Shown: positions 8,346 through 16,324 of the stretch, one piece after another
Numbering within the stretch: position 1 is the stretch's first letter
How the letters are laid out: each line of letters opens with the position of its first letter
Origin: an uncultured Lachnospiraceae bacterium
GTDB lineage: Bacteria > Bacillota > Clostridia > Lachnospirales > Lachnospiraceae
Direction of reading: 5' to 3'
Assembly: GCA_910586605.1 (NCBI GenBank)
Contig: CAJUJR010000010.1
Location: 1-52,426 of the forward strand
Length of the DNA: 52,426 nt
Made by a program: the position numbers and the translations under genes
Notes under the pieces: generated by a model
Databases searched by the model: none
What the model was told of the DNA's origin: nothing
Seen by the model: only the letters and a program-made list of their open reading frames with translations

Positions 8346-10352
8346 ATGAAGAAAGACAAGGTAAAGAAACAGAAGCAGCCCCGGGCAGGCTCAATTAAGA
8401 CAAAGATAATTGGGACAATTGTGCCGATTGTAGCAATTTTGATTGTTGTGATGATTGTGCTTGCATACACGATTTCAAGCGGTATTATCCAAAGGAATGC
8501 GGCAGAGCTGTTGGATTCATCCATCAGCTATCAGTCAAAAAGCATTGCGGCATGGCTGGATGAAAACCTGGCGTCTTTTTCTGGCGTTAAGCGGTTGATT
8601 GAACAGACAAAGCCTTCCGAAGAGGGATTACAGGAAATTTTAAATTCTTATGCAGATTATAATGCGAATTATCCAAATGGGCTGTATATAGCAGATTCTT
8701 CAGGCAATGTCATGAAAGCAGCAGGTTCACAGAATACATATAGTGACGTATTAAATGCTACATGGTATAAAGAAGGGCTGTCCCGTGTGAATATGCGGTA
8801 TGGCAGTGCGCACCAGAGTGAAGGCGGTATAAACCAGGTAAGCGCATCTGCAGTAATAAACGATGGTTCAGACAGTATCCGGGTAATATCAGGCGATGTG
8901 TCCTTGGAAAGAATTACTGTTATTGTAAATTCCTTTGTTAAAATGCATGATGCAGAAGCATTTTTGGTGGATGCCAATGACGGAACAATCCTTGCGCACC
9001 GTGATTCTTCGTTAATTTCTACAAAACTAGATTCTTCCAATAAAGACAAATATCTTTCGGCAGTTGCAAAAAAATTGGATAAAAGAGAGTATACAACTTG
9101 TGAACTGGAGGGGAATCTGACAGGGTTTGAAACAGTCAGTGGTACGGAATGGGTTCTGGTGTCTTTTATCCCCCATGAGATTATCTATTCTGATGTAAAT
9201 GGGCTGCGCACAAAGATGATTGTAATTGCTGTAATATCCTTGCTTATTTTAATGTTTTTAATTGAACGGGTTGTCCATATGGTGGTGAAGCCGGTCCGCA
9301 GCTTGACCAATACAATTACAACAATGGCGGATGGGGATTTTACAGTAGGCGTTAAAGTTAAGGGCAGGGATGAAATTGGGAAAATGGGACGGAGCGTAGA
9401 AGAATTTCTGGTATCTATCCGCGGCATGCTACATGAGATACAGGATATTTCTGAAAAGGTATCAGGGCAGTCTGACACAACAAACAGCCTATCAGTGGAT
9501 ATGAATGATGTTGCAAAGATCCAGGCAGAGTCAATGAGCGACTTAAATACTACAGTAGACCAGCTTTCAGAGTCTATTGGAGAAATCGCAGATAATGCAA
9601 CATCACTTGCAATGGTAGTTTCAGACACAAAAGCAACCAGTTTGGAGGTTGATAAATGCATGGGGCAGACCGTTGCGGCTTCAGAAAAAGGGAAGAGCGA
9701 TATGCGACATGTAAATGTGGCTATGGGGAATATAAGCGATTCTATCCAGAAGCTGAATATGGCAATTGATAAAGTGGGGAAAGCCTCAGAAGAGATTACA
9801 GATATTGTAGCTGTTATTGGAAATATTGCAGAAGAGACAAACCTTCTGTCGCTAAATGCTTCCATTGAAGCAGCAAGGGCAGGTGAGGCAGGAAAAGGAT
9901 TTGCTGTTGTAGCTTCAGAAATCGGGAAGCTGGCGCAGACAAGTACCGAATCAGTAGAAAATATTGTAAAGCTGATTGGTGAGGTTACAAGGCTTGTGCA
10001 GGAAACCGTAGGGCAGGCTGCGGAAAGCATGAAAAATATTGACGAAAGCAGTGAAATGATTGGCACAGCATTACAGACATTTGATGAAATTTTTAACGAT
10101 ATCCATACTACAGAAGGGCTGATTGGCCAGATGATGGTAAAAGTCAGTGAGGTAGATGAAGTTGCTACGAATATGGCGGCGATTTCAGAAGAGCAGGCCG
10201 CCAGTACAGAGGAAATCAATAGCACTTCTGAAAATATGGTGATTCAGGCAAATAATATAGCAGGCAGCAGCAGTGCGGTAATGGAGGATGCTAAAGAACT
10301 GTCAGAAAGCGCAGACAGCCTGAAAGAGCGGATTGGGCGGTTTAAAATTTAG
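8346..10352 (+). CDS. Methyl-accepting chemotaxis protein with extracellular Cache sensor
   Basis: The 668-residue protein starts at ATG 8346 behind AAGGAGG. TM1 is about 20-43. An extracellular sensor of about 240 residues follows and looks like a dCache-type domain (NGLYIADSSGNVMKAAG; EAFLVDANDGTILAHRD). TM2 is about 290-310, then a HAMP linker (VKPVRSLTNTITTMADGDF), then a long coiled-coil signalling domain. The hairpin tip around residues 500-535 carries the hallmark EETNLLSLNASIEAARAGE. The protein senses a small molecule outside and controls CheA. No C-terminal CheR-docking pentapeptide is visible. A lone sugar-type binding protein follows 67 bp downstream and may present ligand to this receptor. 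Confidence 0.93.
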   Translation: MKKDKVKKQKQPRAGSIKTKIIGTIVPIVAILIVVMIVLAYTISSGIIQRNAAELLDSSISYQSKSIAAWLDENLASFSGVKRLIEQTKPSEEGLQEILNSYADYNANYPNGLYIADSSGNVMKAAGSQNTYSDVLNATWYKEGLSRVNMRYGSAHQSEGGINQVSASAVINDGSDSIRVISGDVSLERITVIVNSFVKMHDAEAFLVDANDGTILAHRDSSLISTKLDSSNKDKYLSAVAKKLDKREYTTCELEGNLTGFETVSGTEWVLVSFIPHEIIYSDVNGLRTKMIVIAVISLLILMFLIERVVHMVVKPVRSLTNTITTMADGDFTVGVKVKGRDEIGKMGRSVEEFLVSIRGMLHEIQDISEKVSGQSDTTNSLSVDMNDVAKIQAESMSDLNTTVDQLSESIGEIADNATSLAMVVSDTKATSLEVDKCMGQTVAASEKGKSDMRHVNVAMGNISDSIQKLNMAIDKVGKASEEITDIVAVIGNIAEETNLLSLNASIEAARAGEAGKGFAVVASEIGKLAQTSTESVENIVKLIGEVTRLVQETVGQAAESMKNIDESSEMIGTALQTFDEIFNDIHTTEGLIGQMMVKVSEVDEVATNMAAISEEQAASTEEINSTSENMVIQANNIAGSSSAVMEDAKELSESADSLKERIGRFKI

Positions 10353-10419
10353 AGATTTGGAAGGATAAAGGTTTGAAATGACAATTGGCCGTAAAAGAAG
10401 GCGGCATGGAGGGATTGCT

Positions 10420-11400
10420 ATGAAAAAGGTATGGAAATTATTAACAGCGCTGCTTGTTTGCCTGGGCATATTTACGGGATGCGCAGGCAATACGGGGGAT
10501 GGGGAAGATTCCGCAAAAGGGGTGAAGATGTACCTGACGGTATCTTCTGCTGATACATTCCGGCAGAACTTGATTGATTCAGCGGAGAAAACAGCGAAAG
10601 AGATGGGGGCGGAGTTTACGGCGAGCGATGCAGAAGGCTCCTTGGAAAAACAGCTTGCGCAGATTAAAGGGGCTGTGGATGGAGGCTGCGATGTTATTTT
10701 ATGCAATCCGGTAGATGTAGATACAGCATTGCAGATAGAGGTGGTAGCAGGGGATATCCCTATTGTGTTTTATAATTCCTGCCCTGCTGATGAATATCTG
10801 GAAGAGGATAAATATGTTTTTGTTGGCTCCAATGAGGCAGATGCCGGAAAATATCAGGCGGAGTATATTTTAGGAGAGTTTTCTGGAAATGATACAATTA
10901 ATGTAGCTGTGTTTGAAGGGCAGAAGCTCCATTCGGCAACTGTGGGAAGAACCAGTTCACTAAAAGGGGCGTTAAAGGATTCCGGGAAGAATATCCAGTA
11001 CGTTTTTGATGATTATGCAGATTGGGATGCGGAAATGGCAAAGCAGCAGTTTGAAGTGCTTTTGAATACCGGGCAGAAGGCGGATGTAGTAGCTTGCAAC
11101 AATGACTCAATGGCTCTTGGGGTAATCCAGGCATGCGAGGAAAAAGGAATCGGTTTTGATGAGATAAAGGTTATTGGTATTGACGCAACGTCGGAAGGCT
11201 GCCAGGCGGTTAAAGATGGGAAGATGGCATTTACAGTATACCAGTCGGCATCCGGGCAGGGAAGCTATGCAGTAAAGGCCGCTGCACGCCTTGCCCAAGG
11301 GAAATCATTGGATGGCATGAAATATCTTTCCAAAGATAAAAAATATGTCTGGGTTCCATTTGAAAAGGTAGATAAAGAAAATGTGAAAGATTATGAATAG
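10420..11400 (+). CDS. Periplasmic-binding-protein-like sugar-binding lipoprotein
   Basis: The 326-residue protein starts at ATG 10420 after GGAGG. The signal sequence ends in the lipobox FTGC, with Cys22 as the lipidated residue. The body matches the type I periplasmic binding fold of the ribose/galactose group: KMYLTVSSADTFRQNLI at the start, then GCDVILCNPVDVD, then ACNNDSMALGVIQACE and VIGIDATSEGCQAVKDG. It would bind a sugar or related ligand at the outer membrane face. No ABC permease or ATPase gene is adjacent, so it may serve the upstream chemoreceptor or an unlinked transporter. Confidence 0.88.
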   Translation: MKKVWKLLTALLVCLGIFTGCAGNTGDGEDSAKGVKMYLTVSSADTFRQNLIDSAEKTAKEMGAEFTASDAEGSLEKQLAQIKGAVDGGCDVILCNPVDVDTALQIEVVAGDIPIVFYNSCPADEYLEEDKYVFVGSNEADAGKYQAEYILGEFSGNDTINVAVFEGQKLHSATVGRTSSLKGALKDSGKNIQYVFDDYADWDAEMAKQQFEVLLNTGQKADVVACNNDSMALGVIQACEEKGIGFDEIKVIGIDATSEGCQAVKDGKMAFTVYQSASGQGSYAVKAAARLAQGKSLDGMKYLSKDKKYVWVPFEKVDKENVKDYE

Positions 11401-11485
11401 GAGTGGACATTTTCGGTAAAAAATGATAAACTGGTAAATGCATTACTATTCGCGTTGTGTGGGACAGCACAGACAGGGGGAAGCT

Positions 11486-11779
11486 ATGGTTCGTGAAGGG
11501 AAAAAAGCAGAAGTTATATATGCTAAGCACGGAGAAGCTGTTTCGCCGGTTAAGGCGTCTGTCCATACAGTACGGGATGCTGCTGTTACAAAGGCAAATG
11601 TCAAAAAGCAGGAAAAGGCAAATATTTCTGAAGCGTCACTGCAAAGCGTAAAAAACACAAAGGCATTGCAGGGAAAAGCTGTTTTATGCATGGGAGGCGA
11701 CGTGCCGTTAGAGACAGTAACTTGCAAAACAGTGACGGAAGATATTACTTTGCAGATGTTGTTTCCAGAGAAAGGTTGA
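11486..11779 (+). CDS. Hypothetical 97-residue protein
   Basis: ATG 11486 follows CAGGGGG. The product is Lys/Ala/Val-rich, has no signal peptide and contains an acidic end (EDITLQMLFPEKG). It overlaps the beginning of a longer frame leading into the lytic transglycosylase gene. It could therefore be a separate small gene of the same transcript or the displaced N-terminus of that enzyme after a frameshift near 11770. No family is recognised. Confidence 0.4.
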   Translation: MVREGKKAEVIYAKHGEAVSPVKASVHTVRDAAVTKANVKKQEKANISEASLQSVKNTKALQGKAVLCMGGDVPLETVTCKTVTEDITLQMLFPEKG

Positions 11780-11889
11780 CAGGCGGTTACAATGGAAATT
11801 ATTGGCTGCAAATGAAAAGTGCCGCTTTACCGGACATGTTCTGCTATTTGGAACCAGCGGAAGTTTTAGGAAACAGGGAGGAGAGCATT

Positions 11890-12588
11890 ATGCTCGAAAG
11901 TGTGTCGTATTTACATATTAAGCCGATTGTGGCATATAAAAGTGGAGAAAACCACCCAACAAAGCTGACAAAAACTGATTTTCAGGATGTGCTGAAAAGA
12001 GAGGAAGAAGCGCAGGAAACAGAAAGCAAGGAAGAGGTTTCACAAAAGGATACATCAGCAGACAAATCAGCTGCTGTTTATAAAGACCCGGTTACAGGGA
12101 AAGAAGTTGTTTATGTAGATGTTGCTGAGAAAAAAGATTCTGTGGATAAGTCATCTTCAAGCAGTAACACAACTCCTGTGGATGCGATGAAGAAAACGAA
12201 ATATGATGCATATTTCAAAAAGGCTGCAAAAGTATACAATGTTTCTGAAAGCCTTTTAAAAGCAATTGCAAAAGCAGAGTCGAATTTTAACCCCAATGAT
12301 GTGTCAAGCGCAGGGGCAATTGGCATTATGCAGTTGATGCCAGAGACGGCAAAAGAGCTTGGCGTATCAAATCCTTATGACCCGGAACAGAATATTATGG
12401 GCGGTGCAAAGTGCATTGCACAAAAATTAAAAGAATTTAATGGTGATGTAAGGCTGGCGCTTGCAGCATATAACGCAGGAAGCGGTGCAGTAAAAAGAAA
12501 TGGCGGTGTTCCGTCATATTGTAAGTCTTATGTATCTAAAGTGTTAAGTTATAAAGAAGCATATGAAATAGCAGAGGCTGTGGGATAA
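11890..12588 (+). CDS. Lytic transglycosylase (SLT domain)
   Basis: The 232-residue protein uses ATG 11890, which has AGGGAGG just upstream. The in-frame start at 11686 has no ribosome site. The N-terminal 95 residues are charged and low-complexity (Glu/Lys/Ser). The SLT domain covers about 105-225, with catalytic Glu130 in KAESNFNP, the GIMQLMPETAKELGV motif, and LALAAYNAGSGAVKR near the end. The family cleaves murein between MurNAc and GlcNAc, forming 1,6-anhydro ends. No signal peptide is visible from this start. It may be exported another way, or the export signal may lie in the upstream overlapping frame. Confidence 0.85.
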   Translation: MLESVSYLHIKPIVAYKSGENHPTKLTKTDFQDVLKREEEAQETESKEEVSQKDTSADKSAAVYKDPVTGKEVVYVDVAEKKDSVDKSSSSSNTTPVDAMKKTKYDAYFKKAAKVYNVSESLLKAIAKAESNFNPNDVSSAGAIGIMQLMPETAKELGVSNPYDPEQNIMGGAKCIAQKLKEFNGDVRLALAAYNAGSGAVKRNGGVPSYCKSYVSKVLSYKEAYEIAEAVG

Positions 12589-12608
12589 TCCCAGCCTCTG
12601 CTATTTTT
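12570..12608 (+). terminator. Rho-independent terminator of transglycosylase gene
   Basis: A GCAGAGGCTG/CAGCCTCTGC stem with a GGG/CCC top and 4-nt loop is followed by TATTTTT. It overlaps the last codons of the gene. Confidence 0.85.
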
Positions 12609-12698
12609 AAGTTTTAGGATATTTCGCTAATTTTCAGTGTGAAGAAGGCTTGTTTTGCGTTCTTCTTAGGTTTGGCAGGGTTTACTGGCGAGGTGTTT

Positions 12699-14183
12699 TC
12701 AAGCCTGGAAGGGCTTCGTGCCTTTTTTGCCTGGCCGCTGTGTCAGGGCGCTTTTCCAGATTACCGGATGGAACAGGATCAGCATCGGGAATAGTTCCAG
12801 CCTTCCGGCAAGCATGTCAAAAATCAGGACATATTTGGAAAAGGGGGAGAAAAAGCCAAAATTCTCTGTTGGGCCAACTAATTCAAACCCTGGGCCTATA
12901 TTATTAATACATGCAGCAACTGCCGTAAAGTTTGTGGTAAAATCCTTTTGGTCAAAGGAGATGGCAAAAATTGAAACAGCGCAAATCAGGCAGAATGTGA
13001 TAAGGTAAACATTGATTGTGCGGACGATTTCATGTTCCACAGGTTTTTTGTCCACTTTAATTTTGCGGATGCTTTTTGGATGGATATAGGAATTTAATTC
13101 TTTGGCAACTGTCTTTACTAAAAGGATTAAGCGGGAAACTTTAATTCCACCGCCTGTACTTCCGGCACAGGAGCCAATAAACATCAATCCAAGCAATATC
13201 ATTTTTGCTGTCTGTGGCCATAAATTAAAGTCTACTGTTGAAAAACCGGTTGTAGTAATGATGGATGCAACCTGGAAAGAGGATTGCGTCAGCGCATCCC
13301 AGATTCCGGATGTAGTTTCCAAAATTTCAATAAAAATAATGGTAATTGCCGACAGGATAATCAGAAAGTAATATTTTACCTCTTCTGAACTAAAGGCTTT
13401 TTTAAAGTTCCGGTATAACAGGTAATAATATGTATTAAAGCTGATGCCGAAAAGTATCATAAAAATTGTAGTTACCCATTGGATATAGGTAGAGTAACCT
13501 GCAAGGCTGCTGTTTTTAAGGCCAAATCCGCCAGTGCCCGCGGTGGCAAATGTTGTATTGAGCGCATCAAAAACAGGCATATTCCCTGCAATCAGCAAAA
13601 TAAACTGTAATAAGGACATCCCTATATAAATAATATATAAAATGCGGGCAGTATATCTCATCTTTGGGACAAGCTTGCCGACGGATGCCCCTGTGCTTTC
13701 TGCACGCATCAGGTTAATATGGGAGCCGCCGCTCATTGGGATAATGGCCAGCAGGAATACAAGCACCCCCATTCCGCCAATCCAGTGTGTGAAGCTGCGC
13801 CATAAAATTGAACAGTGCGACAGAGCTTCTACATCGCTTAAAATGCTGCCTCCTGTAGTCGTAAAACCGGAAACAGTTTCAAAAAGCGCGTCTGCAAAGG
13901 ACGGAATTTCTCCTGTAAAAATAAATGGAAGGCAGCCGAAGATACTCATAACAATCCAACTTAAAGCGGTAGCAACACAGCCTTCTTTCTGATAAAAAAC
14001 AAAGCTTGCCGGTTTCTTGATTGTAATCAGTATTCCAACAAGGAGACAGATTGCGGAAACAGCAAGGAAGCATACCCCTTCCTTTTCCTGGTAAATAAGG
14101 GCTGTCAGGCATGGAAGCAGTAAAAGGAGCCCCTCGATCTTTAAAATATATCCTAAAATATAACGTATAATAGAACTGTTCAT
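12699..14183 (-). CDS. trkH: Potassium uptake channel subunit TrkH/KtrB type
   Basis: The 494-residue integral membrane protein shows the four-fold M1-P-M2 repeat of the TrkH/Ktr superfamily. Pore-loop glycines are visible in TVSGFTTTGGS, FATAGTGGFGLK, ITTTGFSTVDFN and the C-terminal CINNIGPGFE. The SPFSKYVLIFDMLAGRLELFPMLIL end is typical. With the cytosolic TrkA subunit it takes up K+ driven by membrane potential. It lies 15 bp downstream of trkA on the minus strand, so the two form an operon. Confidence 0.93.
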   Translation of the reverse strand: MNSSIIRYILGYILKIEGLLLLLPCLTALIYQEKEGVCFLAVSAICLLVGILITIKKPASFVFYQKEGCVATALSWIVMSIFGCLPFIFTGEIPSFADALFETVSGFTTTGGSILSDVEALSHCSILWRSFTHWIGGMGVLVFLLAIIPMSGGSHINLMRAESTGASVGKLVPKMRYTARILYIIYIGMSLLQFILLIAGNMPVFDALNTTFATAGTGGFGLKNSSLAGYSTYIQWVTTIFMILFGISFNTYYYLLYRNFKKAFSSEEVKYYFLIILSAITIIFIEILETTSGIWDALTQSSFQVASIITTTGFSTVDFNLWPQTAKMILLGLMFIGSCAGSTGGGIKVSRLILLVKTVAKELNSYIHPKSIRKIKVDKKPVEHEIVRTINVYLITFCLICAVSIFAISFDQKDFTTNFTAVAACINNIGPGFELVGPTENFGFFSPFSKYVLIFDMLAGRLELFPMLILFHPVIWKSALTQRPGKKGTKPFQA

Positions 14184-14198
14184 AAGTTACTCCATTTC

Positions 14199-15593
14199 TT
14201 ATTCCAAAATATCTTGGATATCATTAAAACCAGTATGTGTTGTTACAATCATAACAGTGTCGCCGACTTTGATGCAATCCTTTCCGCTTGGGATTATGAT
14301 TGTGCCATTTCGGCTGATAAAAGAAATCAGCAAGTTCCTTTTCAGGGAGAGATCCATCAGTGGGATGTTGGTAACACTGGATGCTTCGTTTACACGGAAC
14401 TCAATGGCTTCTGCTTTGTTATCAAACATATGGTACAGAGTCTCAACATTGCTGTTCATGGATGCTTTTTTTGCACGTACATATGCGATGATTGCCTCTG
14501 ATGTGATATAACGTGGATATATTACGCTGCCAAGATCAAGGTGGCTGATGACATCTTTAAAGTTAATCCTGTTGATTTTGGTTATAACCTTTGCTTTAGA
14601 GACCTGGCGTGCATAAAGTGTCAGCAGGATATTTTCTTCATCAATCCCTGTCAGGGGGACAAAGGATTCTGCATAAATAATTCCCTCTTCTTCTAACAGT
14701 TCCTGGTCGGTTCCATCTCCATTTATAATAATAGCTTTTGGGAGAAGGACACTAAGGGCTTCGCAGCGGGCACGGTCATTTTCAATAATCTTGACAGAAA
14801 TCCCCATATGTAATAGCTGCTCGGCAAGATAATAGGCAGCCCGGCTTCCTCCGATTATCATGGTGTCCTTTACATGGTTTGTCTGGAATCCAGAGCTTTC
14901 CAAGAATGCTTTTGCAGTTTTCCTGGTAGCCACAAAGGAAACGACGTCGCCTTTTAGCATTTGGAAATTTCCAGAAGGGATATAGACTTGGCCATTCCGC
15001 TCAATAGCACAGATTAATACATCTGCTGTTGTATTTTTACCGAAATCTGCAAGTGTAATGCCGTCAAGTGCATTTCCTTCTGGGATTTTAAGTTTAATTA
15101 GTTCTGCCTGCCCATGTGCAAAAGAGTTGACTTCCAATGCAGTTGGGAGATAAAGGATGCGGGCGATTTCCCGGGCGGCTTCCAGCTCAGGGTTAATAAT
15201 CATGGCCAGCCCAAGCTTTTCACGCAAATAGCCGATTTCATGGCTGTAGTCTGGCGTGCGGACCCTGGCGATTGCGGAACATTCACCAACGCGTTTTGCG
15301 ATAGTACAGCAAAGGAGGTTTAGCTCGTCTGAGCCTGTAACAGCAATGAACAAATCAGTGTTTTCGATGCCTGCCTCCATCTGGACATTGTAGCTGGCTC
15401 CGTTTCCTGTCATTCCCATAATATCGTATTGGTTTGTGATTTCCTGGATTTTCTGGGCATTCTGGTCAATAATTGTGATATCATGCCCTTCGCGGGAAAG
15501 CTGCTCTATTAGGGTTGCACCAACCTTGCCGCAGCCCACAATAATAATATTTAATCCCTGTTTTGCCGGTTCTGGGCTTTTTATTTTAAACAT
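14199..15593 (-). CDS. trkA: Trk potassium transport regulatory subunit TrkA
   Basis: The 464-residue protein carries two tandem RCK units. The first Rossmann motif is VGCGKVGATLIEQL, near residues 19-32. The second is IIGGSRAAYYLAEQL, about 235 residues later. Each is followed by a TrkA_C-type domain. It binds NAD(H) and nucleotides and gates the TrkH channel from the cytosolic side. It is the first gene of the trkA-trkH operon, and its start follows GGAGG (seen as CCTCC at 15600-15604 on the + strand). Confidence 0.93.
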   Translation of the reverse strand: MFKIKSPEPAKQGLNIIIVGCGKVGATLIEQLSREGHDITIIDQNAQKIQEITNQYDIMGMTGNGASYNVQMEAGIENTDLFIAVTGSDELNLLCCTIAKRVGECSAIARVRTPDYSHEIGYLREKLGLAMIINPELEAAREIARILYLPTALEVNSFAHGQAELIKLKIPEGNALDGITLADFGKNTTADVLICAIERNGQVYIPSGNFQMLKGDVVSFVATRKTAKAFLESSGFQTNHVKDTMIIGGSRAAYYLAEQLLHMGISVKIIENDRARCEALSVLLPKAIIINGDGTDQELLEEEGIIYAESFVPLTGIDEENILLTLYARQVSKAKVITKINRINFKDVISHLDLGSVIYPRYITSEAIIAYVRAKKASMNSNVETLYHMFDNKAEAIEFRVNEASSVTNIPLMDLSLKRNLLISFISRNGTIIIPSGKDCIKVGDTVMIVTTHTGFNDIQDILE

Positions 15594-15678
15594 GGTTTAT
15601 CCTCCGTTTTAGTTAGAAAATCTTAGGGTAAAGTTCAGATAGTAAGGAACTAAAAGTTCCTGGAATGAATTTTCAAAC

Positions 15679-15692
15679 ACGCCCTAGGGCGT
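15679..15692. promoter_or_regulatory. 14-bp perfect palindrome in trkA leader
   Basis: ACGCCCTAGGGCGT lies about 90 bp upstream of the trkA start, between the predicted promoter and the gene. It is joined to GTGTTTGAAAATTCATT on the minus strand, a 17-mer that recurs at about 33332. It could be an operator or the end of a small mobile repeat. Confidence 0.35.
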
Positions 15693-15739
15693 TAAACAGT
15701 AACAATAGTAACAGTGTACCACTTTAAAGGAAAAAAAGA

Positions 15740-15767
15740 AGTATAAAAAGAGAAAAAATATTGTTAA
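15740..15767 (-). promoter_or_regulatory. Predicted sigma-A promoter of trkA-trkH
   Basis: On the minus strand a TTAACA -35 (15762-15767), 16-bp spacer and TATACT -10 (15740-15745) lie about 150 bp upstream of trkA. Spacing and boxes are acceptable. Nothing else supports it. Confidence 0.4.
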
Positions 15768-15902
15768 AATTTGGTGAATAGTTACTATTTATGGCTAATT
15801 CCAGAAAATCGCCAGGCTCGCCGTGCTTGCACATAAGAGGAAACGTCGTTAATTTCAGTGCACTAAAAGAGGAGTGCCATAGGGCATTAGATGAAAAGAA
15901 AA

Positions 15903-15931
15903 GAATAAATGCCTATTTTCCGACATACTAT
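15903..15931 (+). promoter_or_regulatory. Sigma-E-type sporulation promoter of spoIIID
   Basis: GAATAAA, a 14-bp spacer and CATACTAT fit the mother-cell sigma-E consensus (KMATATT, 14-15 bp, CATACANT). The site lies 33 bp before the spoIIID start. In Bacillus subtilis spoIIID is a known sigma-E gene, so motif and context agree. Confidence 0.65.
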
Positions 15932-15963
15932 GGAATAAACAAGTAGTATCAGGGGGATGGAGC

Positions 15964-16215
15964 TTGAAAGAGTATATTGAGGAACGGGCGGTTGAAGCTG
16001 CAAGATATATCATAGAGCGTAAGGCAACAGTCCGGCAGACTGCGAAAAAAATGGGGATTAGCAAAAGCACGGTACATAAAGATGTGACAGAACGTCTGCT
16101 TACAATCAACCCGTCTCTTGCCGCGAGGGCAAGACAAGTGTTGGATGTTAATAAATCAGAGCGGCATATCCGTGGCGGAATGGCAACAAAAGAAAAATAT
16201 CTGCACCGTCAGTAA
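15964..16215 (+). CDS. spoIIID: Sporulation transcriptional regulator SpoIIID
   Basis: The 83-residue protein is the family's usual length, starting at TTG 15964 after GGGGGATGGAG. The helix-turn-helix covers about residues 20-45 (TVRQTAKKMGISKSTVHKDV), followed by the conserved NPSLAARARQVLD and a basic tail with RHIRGG. SpoIIID activates and represses mother-cell genes in sporulation after engulfment. It is transcribed alone between a sigma-E-type promoter and a strong terminator. Confidence 0.95.
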   Translation: MKEYIEERAVEAARYIIERKATVRQTAKKMGISKSTVHKDVTERLLTINPSLAARARQVLDVNKSERHIRGGMATKEKYLHRQ

Positions 16216-16224
16216 TGTTTGGAA

Positions 16225-16270
16225 GGAGTCTGGCAACGCAATGGGATGCGTTGTGTAAGACTCCATTTTT
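16225..16270 (+). terminator. Terminator of spoIIID
   Basis: A GGAGTCT/AGACTCC outer stem with an inner CAACGCA/TGCGTTG stem is followed by ATTTTT. Confidence 0.8.
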
Positions 16271-16324
16271 GGGGAAAGAGTCGCCCCACAAGGGGCGAGG
16301 ATTGGTATTTGTTTCACTCAAGGG

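Noticed and set aside
9185..10225. 346-residue ORF on the minus strand, Ser/Ile-rich
   Set aside because: Antisense shadow of the chemoreceptor signalling domain; no ribosome site, and the composition mirrors the opposite strand.
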